Positions 8,039 to 16,475 are shown, counted from the first letter of the stretch. The stretch is 64,000 nucleotides of DNA from Paucidesulfovibrio longus DSM 6739 (GCF_000420485.1 NZ_ATVA01000016.1:188501-252500), one strand, 5' to 3'. The notes: a model not told the origin generated them from the letters alone. Translations and numbers: made by a program.

Positions 8039-8725
8039 TTACGCCTTGACGCGGCGGCGCAGGCCGATCAGGCCGAGAAGACCGGATCCGAGGAGCCAAA
8101 CGGCGCCGGGGATGGGGGTCTTGGAGAGCGCGTCGGTCATGATCACGTCGTTGGCACAGCTCACGGTGTAGCCGAGAGTCAGGCTGTCGAAGTCGATGTT
8201 CAGGCCCGCGATGGTGATGGTGCCGGTGGTGCCGCCGTTGAGAGCGGGCATTCCGGACCAGGTGCCGGTGGCGATGGCGTCTCCGGAGACGATGCCCCAG
8301 GCCGGATGATTGTCGCGGTAGTCGCCGCCGGAATAGAATCCGAGTTCATAGGCGTTCGGGTCGGTGTAGGACTTCTGGAAGTCGTAGACGCTGGCGGTCA
8401 GGTCGCTGTTCAGCTTGATGACGTAGTTCCAGGAGCTGTCATCGTCCGTGTTCACGAACAGGTCGCCGGAGCGCAGATTGGGGTAGAGATTCTGGTACTT
8501 GTCGACGGTGAAGAAGAAGCTGACGCTTTGCAGGGTGTTTCCGCTGTAGGTGGCTTCGCCGCCGGTGATGTCGGGAATGCCGATCACGTCGAGCTTGTTT
8601 TCCTTGTAGGTTCCCCAGCCGTCCCAGTTGTTCACGTCGTCCCCGAAGGTCCAGACGTTGGCCTGCGCGGGCAGGGCCGACAGAACGAGGAGAATCATCG
8701 CCATCAAGGTCATCAATTTACGCAT
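8039..8725 (-). CDS. Secreted protein with VPLPA/PEP-CTERM-like sorting tail
   Basis: A 228-residue exported protein. The start used (MRKLMTLMAM) is eight bases after AAGGGGG; an ATG two codons upstream is too close to that site. It has a signal peptide ending PAQA, a beta-rich body with a Trp/Asp/Gly-rich start (WTFGDDVNNWDGWGTY), and a C-terminus reading TPIPGAVWLLGSG, GLLGLIG and then RRRVKA. That is the three-part signal (short Pro motif, transmembrane helix, Arg cluster) processed by exosortase/archaeosortase-type enzymes. The body shows no catalytic motif I can name; proteins of this type are usually surface or biofilm-matrix components. No exosortase gene is in the window. Confidence 0.85.
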   Translation of the reverse strand: MRKLMTLMAMILLVLSALPAQANVWTFGDDVNNWDGWGTYKENKLDVIGIPDITGGEATYSGNTLQSVSFFFTVDKYQNLYPNLRSGDLFVNTDDDSSWNYVIKLNSDLTASVYDFQKSYTDPNAYELGFYSGGDYRDNHPAWGIVSGDAIATGTWSGMPALNGGTTGTITIAGLNIDFDSLTLGYTVSCANDVIMTDALSKTPIPGAVWLLGSGLLGLIGLRRRVKA

Positions 8726-8954
8726 GTCCATTTCCCCCTTGGTTGCTTCACGCCTTTTTTTCTGATCGTGAGCCCAAACTACCCTCCCAGGTGTTTTGCC
8801 AACAATCGGGCGGAAGTATGATTTCGCCTACCGAATCTCTAATACTTCGGTATGGCAGGAACGAATTTCCCGTCAGGAGTGTTAAGCAACCAGGGTGCCA
8901 AGCAAAGAACCGGAATCTATTGCCGACCTGTACAGACAATTATGTCCGTATCGA

Positions 8955-8982
8955 TTGCGCTTGTCCGGCAAGCGGGTATATA
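8955..8982 (+). promoter_or_regulatory. Possible promoter for the sensor kinase
   Basis: TTGCGC (8955-8960), 16 bases, TATATA (8977-8982), 23 bases before the ATG. Match is moderate. Confidence 0.35.
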
Positions 8983-9005
8983 GGGATTTTCGAGAGAGGA
9001 ACTGC

Positions 9006-11393
9006 ATGAAGCGTGACGGATTCAAGGGCCTGATGTTGACCTGTTTTCTGCTCGCCGCCCTGGTCGGGGCGGCGGTTCCGGCGGATGCGGTGCTGGGAGC
9101 ATATGCTTCCGGCCGCCAGCTGGTTGTCGTCGGGAGCAGGGAGTATGCGCCTTTCGAGTTTGCCGGGCCCGACGGCGACCCCAGGGGGATATTCGTCGAG
9201 TATTGGCAGGCGTGGTCGCGCGAAACCGGCATTCCCATCGACTATAGGTTGACGGAATGGCCGGAAGCGCTGCGGATGCTGGAGAGTGGAGAGGCCGACA
9301 TCATTTCCGGCATGTTCCAGACCGAGGAACGCGAGCGTCGTTTCGACTTCGGGCAATCCTTCCTGAACATTGAAGCGGGCATTTTTTTTCATGAAAGCGT
9401 GCTGGGAGTCCGAACGCTCGACGACCTCAAGGGATTCAGGGTCGGAGTCGCGCAGGACGATTTCGCGCAGGAGTATCTCTTTCGGCACGCGCCGCAGCTT
9501 CAGTTGAAGATCTATCCTGGCTACGAGGCTCTTGTGCGGGCCGCTCTGAACGGCGACATCCGCGTATTCATCGGCGATGAGCCGGTGATTATGTTTCTTC
9601 TGGCCCGTCATGCCGATGGGAAGTCGTTTCGTTTGGCTCCAACACCTCTGTATTCCGAAGCAGTCAGGCCCGCGGTGCGCAAGGGTGACTCCGAAACCCT
9701 TGCGCTGCTCAACAGCAATGCCCAGGCCGTGCCGGAAGATCGCATGAGCCGCATCGTGGACGATTGGACAGGACAGGGATTCATGGAGCGCCTGCCTTGG
9801 ACCTGGTTTGCCGCCGTCGGCGGTTTGCTCTTGGCCTTGGCGCTCATGCTCGTCTTCAGCAACCGCAAGCTCCTTCGGCGCGTAGGGTGGACGTCCGATT
9901 CGCTGGCCCGCAGCGAGGAGCGCTACCAGCTGGCGACGCACGGCTCCAACGACGGCATATGGGACTGGGACCGGGATACGGACGAGGTCTACTATTCTCC
10001 TCGCTGGAAGAGCATCATCGGCTACGAGGACCATGAAATTCCAAACCGGATCGAGGAATGGAAGTCGCGCATCCATCCTGATGATTTCGACCGTGTCATG
10101 GAGGCGAACCAATCCCTCTTCGACAACAGCGCGGATTTTTTCGAGGTGGAATACCGCCTTCGCCACAAGGACGGCTCCTGGCGCTGGATTTATGGACGCG
10201 GAACCTGCCTGCGGGACGAGAAGGGGCATATCCGCCGCATGGCCGGAGCCCACTCGGACCTCACGAAGCGCCGGGAGATGGAGGACCACTTGCGCCGCAA
10301 CGAGGAAACCCTGCGGGAGATCCTCGACAACATGATGGACGGATTCTACCGCGCCGACATGGAAGGCCGGTTGATCATGGTGAATCCGAGGATGTATGAG
10401 ATGTTGGGCTATGCGCGCGGCGACGATCTGCTCGGCAAGGACGTGGCCTCGGAATTCTACTACTCCCCGGAACAACGCAAGCCGTTTCTGGAAAAGATCA
10501 TGGCCGATGGCGTCGTATCCGGATACACGGCCGCGTTGCGGCATCGCGACGGAAGCCCTGTGGAAGTGGAAACCAATTCTCATCTGATCGTGGATCAGCG
10601 GACGGGAAAGCCCGTGGGCATCGAAGGCGTGGTTCGGGACGTGGGCGAGCGGCGAAGGCACGAGCTGGAGCTTCAGCGTCTTGTCGCCAAGCTGGAAGCC
10701 AAGAACGACGAGCTGGAACGCTTTACCTACACCGTCTCGCACGACCTCAAGAGTCCGATCATCACCATCAAGGGATTTCTCGGCCTCTTGGAACGGGACA
10801 TCAGCAAAGGCGACAGGGATCGGGTTTTTGGGGACCTCGCGCGCATCAACAGCGCAACGGATAAAATGGAAATGCTGTTGCGCGAGTTGCTGGAACTCTC
10901 CCGCGTCGGGCGAATGGACAATCCCCTGGTGCAGGTTTCGCTCGAGGAGGTCGCCCGCGAGGCGTTGGAGCTGTCCCAGGGGCTTTTCGAGGAGTCGGGC
11001 GGGCGCGTGCAGGGTCTGGAAAGCCTCCCGTCGATTCTGTGCGACCGTCCGCGCATGGTGCAGGTCTTCTTGAATCTTTTCAGCAATGCCGTGAAATTCA
11101 GATCGCCGGAGAGACCATTGCTGGTACGAATCGATGTTTCCGCTCACCGCGGCAATGTCGTGGTCCGGCTTGAGGACAACGGCAACGGAATCAAGGCGGA
11201 GTATCTCGAAACCGTCTTCGGGCTGTTCCAGCAACTGGACCAGAAACAGGGTGGATCCGGGCTGGGGCTTGCCTTGGTCCGTCGCATCATTGAAAATCAC
11301 GGCGGGCGCATCTGGGCGGAATCCGAAGGCGAAGGCAAGGGGACGGCCTTCGTCTTCAGCCTGCCTCGGTCCGGCTTTCGACCAGGGCAATAA
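9006..11393 (+). CDS. Hybrid sensor: periplasmic solute-binding domain, two PAS domains, histidine kinase
   Basis: Protein of 795 residues; the ATG at 9006 follows GAGAGGA. Order: signal peptide (1-28), family-3 solute-binding domain (about 38-250; VVVGSREYAPFEF, MLESGEADIISGMF), transmembrane helix (about 263-285), PAS with PAC (300-420; YYSPRWKSIIGYEDHE), second PAS (425-545), then HisKA with phospho-acceptor His579 in TVSHDLKSPI, and the ATPase domain with N-box (LFSNAVKF), EDNGNGI and GSGLGLALV. It should sense an amino-acid-like ligand in the periplasm and phosphorylate a separate regulator; no receiver domain or response-regulator gene is adjacent, so it is an orphan. Terminator follows. 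Confidence 0.93.
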   Translation: MKRDGFKGLMLTCFLLAALVGAAVPADAVLGAYASGRQLVVVGSREYAPFEFAGPDGDPRGIFVEYWQAWSRETGIPIDYRLTEWPEALRMLESGEADIISGMFQTEERERRFDFGQSFLNIEAGIFFHESVLGVRTLDDLKGFRVGVAQDDFAQEYLFRHAPQLQLKIYPGYEALVRAALNGDIRVFIGDEPVIMFLLARHADGKSFRLAPTPLYSEAVRPAVRKGDSETLALLNSNAQAVPEDRMSRIVDDWTGQGFMERLPWTWFAAVGGLLLALALMLVFSNRKLLRRVGWTSDSLARSEERYQLATHGSNDGIWDWDRDTDEVYYSPRWKSIIGYEDHEIPNRIEEWKSRIHPDDFDRVMEANQSLFDNSADFFEVEYRLRHKDGSWRWIYGRGTCLRDEKGHIRRMAGAHSDLTKRREMEDHLRRNEETLREILDNMMDGFYRADMEGRLIMVNPRMYEMLGYARGDDLLGKDVASEFYYSPEQRKPFLEKIMADGVVSGYTAALRHRDGSPVEVETNSHLIVDQRTGKPVGIEGVVRDVGERRRHELELQRLVAKLEAKNDELERFTYTVSHDLKSPIITIKGFLGLLERDISKGDRDRVFGDLARINSATDKMEMLLRELLELSRVGRMDNPLVQVSLEEVAREALELSQGLFEESGGRVQGLESLPSILCDRPRMVQVFLNLFSNAVKFRSPERPLLVRIDVSAHRGNVVVRLEDNGNGIKAEYLETVFGLFQQLDQKQGGSGLGLALVRRIIENHGGRIWAESEGEGKGTAFVFSLPRSGFRPGQ

Positions 11394-11398
11394 AAAAA

Positions 11399-11416
11399 GG
11401 GGAGCAAAAGCTCCCC
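11399..11416. terminator. Hairpin between sensor kinase and Cys-motif gene
   Basis: GGGGAGC / GCTCCCC with AAAA loop. On the minus strand it is followed by seven T residues, so it is a good terminator for the gene on the right. Confidence 0.75.
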
Positions 11417-11438
11417 GTTGTGTCGTATAGGGCGATGC

Positions 11439-11819
11439 CTAGCCGCCGAACCAGCCGGGGCTGATGACCTGAAGGGCCTTGGTATAGTTGACGCGCAGCT
11501 TTTCCAGCTTGCTGCCGATTTCCGATTCCTTGTCGGAGAGGCTGGTGGGGCAGATTTCAAGCATCTGTCCACGCACCGCTTCGATTTCCTTGACGGTCGA
11601 CTTGATCAGCGTCAGCGTATCGGCCAGCTTTTCCTGGTCGCTCGCATTCAACGATCCCACGTCCACGAGAACGTCGTAGAGCCTCGCCTTCCAGGCGTTC
11701 AGTTCCATTTCAAGTCCCTTGCAGTAGTGCTGCACGGCTTCTTCCTTGGAGACACCCGCGCTGCAACCGTCGATTCCACCACAACTGGGGCAAGGACCAG
11801 GATAATCCATGTTAGCCAT
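11439..11819 (-). CDS. Small conserved-looking protein with N-terminal CPSCGG motif
   Basis: A 126-residue protein starting MANMDYPGPC, with GGGAGGAAG upstream. The N-terminus has CPSCGGIDGC and a later HYCKGLE, which could bind a metal. The remainder (about 35-110) is a charged alpha-helical stretch that looks like a helical hairpin or coiled coil (KLADTLTLIKSTVKEIEAVRG), and the protein ends ISPGWFGG. I do not recognise a family. It has its own promoter and terminator, so it is a single-gene unit; it is divergent from the ribB riboswitch transcript. Confidence 0.7.
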   Translation of the reverse strand: MANMDYPGPCPSCGGIDGCSAGVSKEEAVQHYCKGLEMELNAWKARLYDVLVDVGSLNASDQEKLADTLTLIKSTVKEIEAVRGQMLEICPTSLSDKESEIGSKLEKLRVNYTKALQVISPGWFGG

Positions 11820-11865
11820 ATCTTCCTCCCGATGTTTATGTAAATGAGAAGGGTTACTATTTGAG

Positions 11866-11894
11866 ATCATAGATTGCATATGCTTCTGTGTAAA
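11866..11894 (-). promoter_or_regulatory. Promoter for the CPSCGG protein
   Basis: Minus strand TTTACA (11894-11889), 17 bases, TATGAT (11871-11866). Leader of roughly 40 bases to the ATG. Confidence 0.55.
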
Positions 11895-12013
11895 GGGGGA
11901 GGCACTGTTTTTTGCGGGCAAGAACGTCACGAGGTCTTTTCTCGGTGTATAATTCTCTGAAATAATTTTATGAATTTTATAGAAGCGTTGAAAATTATAA
12001 CATGGACTCAGGA

Positions 12014-12040
12014 TTGACAAACGACGCCAAAAGGTATTGT
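12014..12040 (+). promoter_or_regulatory. Probable promoter for the FMN-riboswitch/ribB transcript
   Basis: TTGACA (12014-12019), 15-base spacer, TATTGT (12035-12040). The spacer is short but the riboswitch begins about ten bases downstream, as expected. Confidence 0.5.
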
Positions 12041-12050
12041 CTTTCCGGAC

Positions 12051-12195
12051 TTATTCTCAGGGCGGGGTGAAATTCCCCACCGGCGGTAATTCCGGCCATG
12101 CGCAGGAAAGCCCGCGAGCGCTCCCCCCGTGGGGGAGGTCAGCAGATCCGGTGAGATTCCGGAGCCGACGGTCACAGTCCGGATGGAAGAGAGTA
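12051..12195 (+). ncRNA. FMN riboswitch (RFN element)
   Basis: The hallmark conserved blocks are all present in order: TTCTCAGGGCGGGGTGAAAT, TCCCCACCGGCGGTAAT, an AGCCCGCGAGCG block, GGTCAGCAGATCCGGTGAGA, TTCCGGAGCCGACGGTCACA and GTCCGGATGGAAGAGAG. This aptamer binds flavin mononucleotide and shuts off riboflavin genes. A GC-rich hairpin (GCGCGGG / CCCGCG, about 12216-12234) and a conserved-looking GCCCTGATTCTGGTAAC block lie between it and the ribB ribosome site. No clear T-tract follows the hairpin, so control may be at translation initiation. Confidence 0.97.
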
Positions 12196-12308
12196 AGGCA
12201 GTCACCGACCTGCGCGGGCGATTCTCCCGCGTCGGCTGTTTCGCGTTCTGCGAACGGCTGTCCTTTCTTTGCCCTGATTCTGGTAACGTTTTATTGAGGA
12301 GTTTTACC

Positions 12309-12953
12309 ATGAATCAGTCTTTGCTTTCCCGTTTTGGCGATCAGGTCGAGCGCGTGCGAGCTGCGCTGGATGCCCTGCAACAGGGCAGGGGGGTTCTTGT
12401 CACCGACGACGAGGACCGCGAGAACGAGGGAGACTTGATCTTTCCGGCGGAGACGCTTGCCGCCGGGCAGATGGCCATGCTCATTCGCGAATGCAGCGGC
12501 ATCGTCTGTCTTTGCCTCACGGACGAGAAAATCCGATCCCTGAATCTGCCTCCCATGGTCGAAAACAATTCCAGCCGCTACCAGACGGCCTTCACCGTCT
12601 CCATTGAGGCGGCGGAAGGCGTGACCACCGGCGTGTCCGCGGCGGACCGCGTCCGTACCGTGCAGGCCGCCGTGGCGGACAACGCCCGCCCGGAAGACCT
12701 GCACCGTCCCGGACATGTCTTCCCGCTCCGCGCCAAGCCTCAGGGCGTGCTGGAGCGCCGGGGACATACCGAAGCCACGGTGGATTTGATGCGTCTTGCC
12801 GGGCTGCGTCCCAGCGGAGTCCTCTGCGAGCTGACCAACCCGGACGGCTCCATGGCACGCCTGCCGGAGATCGTTGCTTTTGGCGAGCGCGAGAATTTTC
12901 CCGTGCTGACGGTGGCCGATCTTGTCCACTACCGCCAGGAGTTCCGCCAATAG
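12309..12953 (+). CDS. ribB: 3,4-dihydroxy-2-butanone 4-phosphate synthase RibB
   Basis: RibB converts ribulose 5-phosphate to 3,4-dihydroxy-2-butanone 4-phosphate plus formate, one branch of riboflavin synthesis. The ATG at 12309 follows GAGGAG. At 214 residues it is the stand-alone form, close to the E. coli enzyme in size, with no GTP cyclohydrolase II (RibA) domain fused behind it. Metal and substrate motifs are present: [10 protein letters not shown] (about 33-42), and [12 protein letters not shown] near residue 150. It is under direct control of the FMN riboswitch and is followed by a terminator, so it is a single-gene riboswitch unit; the other rib genes are not in the window. Confidence 0.97.
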   Translation: MNQSLLSRFGDQVERVRAALDALQQGRGVLVTDDEDRENEGDLIFPAETLAAGQMAMLIRECSGIVCLCLTDEKIRSLNLPPMVENNSSRYQTAFTVSIEAAEGVTTGVSAADRVRTVQAAVADNARPEDLHRPGHVFPLRAKPQGVLERRGHTEATVDLMRLAGLRPSGVLCELTNPDGSMARLPEIVAFGERENFPVLTVADLVHYRQEFRQ

Positions 12954-13002
12954 GCGAAATCGGCTGACGCCGAAACGCAATCGCGCAAATGCGCCATGAA
13001 AA

Positions 13003-13036
13003 GGCCCGCTTCGTTTTCACGGAGCGGGCCATTTTG
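13003..13036. terminator. Terminator after ribB, shared with the diguanylate cyclase
   Basis: Twelve-base arms GGCCCGCTTCGT / ACGGAGCGGGCC (one wobble pair), loop TTTC, then ATTTTG on the plus strand; TTTTC on the minus strand. Confidence 0.8.
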
Positions 13037-13053
13037 CGCAAGGGCGGAGAGAC

Positions 13054-13803
13054 TCAGAGCAGCTTGCCGAGGTCGCGGTAGAGCTGGCAGTTGTTGCGAC
13101 CGATTTCCTTGGCCCGGTACATGGCGATGTCGGCGTTCTTGAGCAGGGATACAGGTCGATCCGCCTCGTGGGGATAAAAGCTCAGACCGACGGAACCGCC
13201 GATGTGCGCGCGGCCGAACTTGAGATCGAAGGGACGCTGCAATTCGCGCAAGATGTTGGCCGCCAGGGCCAGGGCCACCTGCTCGTCGTCCAGGGCGGGA
13301 AGAATGACGGTGAATTCGTCGCCTCCGAGCCGGGCGATCTGACCATGTTTTCCAATGCAGGCGCGCAGCCGGTCCGCAACCTGCACCAATAGCTCGTCGC
13401 CGGCGTCATGCCCCATGGTGTCGTTGACCTGCTTGAATTTATCAAGGTCGATGAACATCAGGGCCAGAGAGTGGCAGGTTTGGCTGCATTCATCGCAGGC
13501 CTTTTCCAGCAGTTCGTGGAAAATGGCGCGGTTCGGCAGCCCCGTCAGCGGGTCGAGGTTCGCCTGTTCCAGTCGGGAATGGGCGTCGAGGAGATCCTCG
13601 ATGATCAATTCCAGGCGGAATTCGCGGGCTTCCTTCTGGACGACCAAGCTGCCTATTTGCTCGGCCAACTCCGCCAGCCGGGGGGAGAAATCTTCGTCGG
13701 CGGTCAAGCCCATGAGGTCGTCGACGCTTGAATCGTCGCCTTTGGCCACGGCTGCCGTCACTTTGCAGAGCCGAGTCAGGTCGGCTAATAATTTTTCACT
13801 CAT
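13054..13803 (-). CDS. GGDEF-domain diguanylate cyclase
   Basis: A 249-residue protein; the start MSEKLLADL lies six bases after AGGGG. Residues 1-80 are helical and coiled-coil-like without a recognised sensor fold. The GGDEF domain begins at the usual DPLTGLPNR (84-92) and carries an intact active-site loop RLGGDEF (160-164 for GGDEF), so it should make cyclic di-GMP from GTP. The place of the inhibitory RxxD site just before it reads GKHG, so product inhibition through that site is probably absent. No transmembrane segment. It may feed the PilZ protein at 4310, but only co-occurrence supports that. Confidence 0.93.
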   Translation of the reverse strand: MSEKLLADLTRLCKVTAAVAKGDDSSVDDLMGLTADEDFSPRLAELAEQIGSLVVQKEAREFRLELIIEDLLDAHSRLEQANLDPLTGLPNRAIFHELLEKACDECSQTCHSLALMFIDLDKFKQVNDTMGHDAGDELLVQVADRLRACIGKHGQIARLGGDEFTVILPALDDEQVALALAANILRELQRPFDLKFGRAHIGGSVGLSFYPHEADRPVSLLKNADIAMYRAKEIGRNNCQLYRDLGKLL

Positions 13804-14031
13804 TACCATCCCCTGTCTTGCAAACAAGTTCTGCCCAACTTGAGCATATTTCCGGAGAAATGTGAATTGCATACAACACGTATTGCGCTCATCCGGACCT
13901 GCCGGATTCGCCGGCGCGAAGATATCGTTCTTTTTGTTTTGTTGAAAGAATTATGGTTTGACATCCAATTTTGACAGATGCATAAGGACATAGAATCCAA
14001 GATTGCTCCATTTCGAGGACATCAATCGCGC

Positions 14032-14805
14032 ATGAAGCTTTTTCGCCGTTTTCATCTAATGATATATCTGATGGCCTTGGCGGTTGCCGGAGGGGTCGGA
14101 ACAAGCAGGTCGGCCCGTGGCGAATGCTTGGTGGCCTTCATTCCGGACACGAACTGGCCTCCTTATCTCATCGAGAACTCCGGCGGGAAGTTGGGCGGGT
14201 TGCTTCCGGACCTGCTTCATGAAGTCCTGAATCCCTTGGGATACGAGGTCAAGCTGCTTCGCCTGCCCAACAAGCGGGGCTGGGTCATGCTCGACTCGGG
14301 CGAGGTGGACCTGCATCTCAAGGCGCGAGAGTGGGTGCCGAACGCCGAGGATTATCTCTGGTCCGATCCCCTGTTCGAATCCGAGGACGTATTGCTTTAC
14401 AGCCGGGAACGGCCGATTCGCTTTGACACGCTTGAGGATCTCGTGGGCCTTCGGATCGCGGTCATCAGCAGTTTCGTCTATCCTGGCCTGGATGAGATGT
14501 TCGCCGCAGGCGAAGCGGACCGCGTCCCCTTGGATTCGCCGTTCGCCATGCTCGACCTCGTTGCGATGGGCCGGGCCGACGCCGCCGTGGTCAACCGGGC
14601 TGAAACGCTCTGGCTTTTTCGAAACAGGCCGGAACTGCATGGCGAACGGTTTGCGTTGACCGATGTCGCCACGGACATTTCTCCCTATCGTTTCGTGTTC
14701 ACCAAGCAGAAAAGCTGGGCTCCCCTTCTCGAAAAGATCAATCAGGAACTAGCCGCCATGAAAGCGGACGGGCGATTGGACGAGATCCTGCACCGCTACC
14801 GTTGA
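14032..14805 (+). CDS. Periplasmic family-3 solute-binding protein
   Basis: A 257-residue secreted protein with a signal peptide (MKLFRRFHLMIYLMALAVAG, cleavage probably after SARG). The mature part has the bacterial extracellular solute-binding family-3 layout: VAFIPDTNWPPYLIENSGGK, LLPDLLHEVL, SGEVDLHLKAREW, and a C-terminal INQELAAMKADGRLDEILHRY. The family binds polar amino acids or related ligands. It is not followed by transport permeases, so it may be an orphan receptor like the sensory domain of the kinase at 9006. The start is uncertain: GAGGA lies 12 bases before the chosen ATG, and an ATG at 13978 is in frame. Confidence 0.85.
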   Translation: MKLFRRFHLMIYLMALAVAGGVGTSRSARGECLVAFIPDTNWPPYLIENSGGKLGGLLPDLLHEVLNPLGYEVKLLRLPNKRGWVMLDSGEVDLHLKAREWVPNAEDYLWSDPLFESEDVLLYSRERPIRFDTLEDLVGLRIAVISSFVYPGLDEMFAAGEADRVPLDSPFAMLDLVAMGRADAAVVNRAETLWLFRNRPELHGERFALTDVATDISPYRFVFTKQKSWAPLLEKINQELAAMKADGRLDEILHRYR

Positions 14806-14922
14806 GCGCCCCTTCCCCCCGGCTTGCCGTAGCAGCGGCCTCCGACCGCCGGCAGCCGAAATGTATGCCCGCTGTCCGTTGTTCGCGGTTTCCGGCTTCT
14901 CCTCTGGCGGTCTGGCTGCCCA

Positions 14923-14950
14923 GGTCACGGTTATTCCAATCGGCGTGACC
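14923..14950. repeat. Inverted repeat in the leader of the molybdate-type operon
   Basis: Perfect seven-base arms GGTCACG / CGTGACC separated by 14 bases, inside the 264-base gap before modA. It could be an operator or an RNA hairpin. The rest of the gap holds another short complementary pair (CAGCGG / CCGCTG near 14833 and 14870) and no convincing gene. Confidence 0.4.
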
Positions 14951-15069
14951 TCGTTGCCCGACATATCCACTGCACGTATTCGGTTGAAATCGTACCTTGT
15001 CCCGTTCCTGTGGATGTGGTCGGCGCGCGGGGCGTTTTCTCACGCGCAAATTTTCCGGGGAGAAAGCTC

Positions 15070-15792
15070 ATGAAAAACAGTATGCTGTTCCTGATCTTGC
15101 TGCTTGCGGCAACGCCTGCGTTCGCAGATGACGGCGCTTTGGTACTGGCTTCCGGTGCGGGCTACAAGAAGATGGTCAATGCGCTGGTGGAGGAATATTC
15201 CTCGCAAACAGGGCGTCAGGTGGATCTCGTCTACGGCAACATGGCCCAGGTCACCTCTCAGGCGCGGACCAGCGGAAAGGTTGATTTGGTGCTGGGAGCC
15301 GAATTCTTCCTGGGAGATGGGAGCATCGACGCGGCGGCCACCCATACGCTCGGCCGCGGCCGCCTTGTTCTGGCCTGGCCCAAGGGAAAAGGGAATCCGT
15401 CTTCGGAAAGCCTGACCTCGGCGCAGACCAGGCGCGTCGCCCTGCCGAATACCAAGCATGCCATCTACGGAAAGGCCGCGTTGGAATACCTTCAACGCAC
15501 GGGGATCTATGAACAGATCCGGCAGAAGCTCGTGGAGGTTGCCACCGTGCCGCAGGTCTATGCCTATCTGGCTGCGGATGAAGTCGATCTTGGCTTTCTG
15601 AACCTGACCCATGCACTCAACGTCCGCGATACCCTCGGGGGATTCGTTGAGCTGGATGGACAATTCTACGATCCGATCAGGATCGTTGTTTGTGAATTGC
15701 GTTCGCCGCCGCACCCTGATGCCGCACAAGATTTCCTGCGGTTTCTGAAGAGCGAAAAAGCTGTGGAAATCGTTCGAGCCAACGGATTGTAG
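15070..15792 (+). CDS. modA: Molybdate/tungstate-type ABC transporter substrate-binding protein
   Basis: A 240-residue periplasmic protein with a clear signal peptide (cleavage after AFA-D) and GGGGAG before the ATG. The mature sequence LVLASGAGYKKMVNALVEEY and the DLVYGNMAQVTSQ, DLVLGAEFFL segments follow the ModA/WtpA/TupA-like fold that binds oxyanions. It is the first gene of a four-gene rightward run and is followed after two bases by the permease gene. Molybdate versus tungstate cannot be decided by eye. The leader has an inverted repeat and may carry regulation. Confidence 0.82.
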   Translation: MKNSMLFLILLLAATPAFADDGALVLASGAGYKKMVNALVEEYSSQTGRQVDLVYGNMAQVTSQARTSGKVDLVLGAEFFLGDGSIDAAATHTLGRGRLVLAWPKGKGNPSSESLTSAQTRRVALPNTKHAIYGKAALEYLQRTGIYEQIRQKLVEVATVPQVYAYLAADEVDLGFLNLTHALNVRDTLGGFVELDGQFYDPIRIVVCELRSPPHPDAAQDFLRFLKSEKAVEIVRANGL

Positions 15793-15794
15793 GC

Positions 15795-16466
15795 GTGTCC
15801 GGTTGGCGGGACATGTTGCTCGATCCCTCCACGCTGGGGCCGCTCTGGCTCACTCTTCGGGTGTTGCTGTATTCCGGTGCGCTGCTTCTGGGAGCGGGCG
15901 TGCTGCTCGGATACTATCTGACACGCGAGAAAAGGACCGCGCTCCGAACGGTCGTGGATTTCCTGGTGACGCTTCCGTTGGTGTTTCCGCCCATTGCCAC
16001 CGGGTTCGTGCTGTTGCTGCTTTTGGGGCGTTCCGGGCCGTTGGGGCGGCTCACGGGCGCGGAGATCGTTTTCAGTTTTCCCGGCGTGGTCGCGGCTTCA
16101 TTCGTGGCGGGGCTGCCGTTGATGGTCAAGCCCGTGGTGACCGCCTTGCAAGGAACGACACGCCTGGCCGAGGCGGCCTACGTGCTTGGAAAATCCGAAT
16201 GGCAGGCCTTCTGGCTGGTGCAGTTGCCGAACGTCAAACGCGAGCTGGCTGCCGGCTGGTTTCTCGCTTTGGGCCGCTCCCTGGGCGAGGTGGGCATCAC
16301 CCTCATGCTGGGGGGCAACATCCTCGGCAAGACCAATACGTTGTCTCTGGAGATATACAACTCCGTGTTCAGCGGGGAATTTGACCGTGCCGTGGTCCTG
16401 TCCTGCTTGATCGGGTTGTTTTCATTGTTGATCTACTTCGCCCTCAAACGGCTTTCCGCCGTATAG
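15795..16466 (+). CDS. modB: Molybdate-type ABC transporter permease
   Basis: A 223-residue inner-membrane permease with about five transmembrane helices. GTG start two bases after the modA stop. The coupling helix motif typical of importer permeases is present (AAYVLGKSEWQAFWLVQLPN, then ELAAGWFLALGRSLGEVG), and the LGEVGITLMLGGNI ending matches ModB/WtpB. It should pair with the preceding binding protein. The ABC ATPase that would power it is not encoded next: the following genes are a DUF364 protein and a P-loop kinase-like protein without an ABC signature. Confidence 0.9.
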   Translation: MSGWRDMLLDPSTLGPLWLTLRVLLYSGALLLGAGVLLGYYLTREKRTALRTVVDFLVTLPLVFPPIATGFVLLLLLGRSGPLGRLTGAEIVFSFPGVVAASFVAGLPLMVKPVVTALQGTTRLAEAAYVLGKSEWQAFWLVQLPNVKRELAAGWFLALGRSLGEVGITLMLGGNILGKTNTLSLEIYNSVFSGEFDRAVVLSCLIGLFSLLIYFALKRLSAV

Positions 16467-16475
16467 GAGAATGCA

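Noticed and set aside
14820-14900. Molybdenum-cofactor riboswitch before modA
   Set aside because: Only short complementary pairs are visible; I could not match conserved blocks, so it is kept as a question rather than a feature.
14738-15049. Minus-strand frame over the modA leader
   Set aside because: No ribosome site; overlaps the 3' end of the binding-protein gene; the composition is Arg/Pro/Gly-rich.
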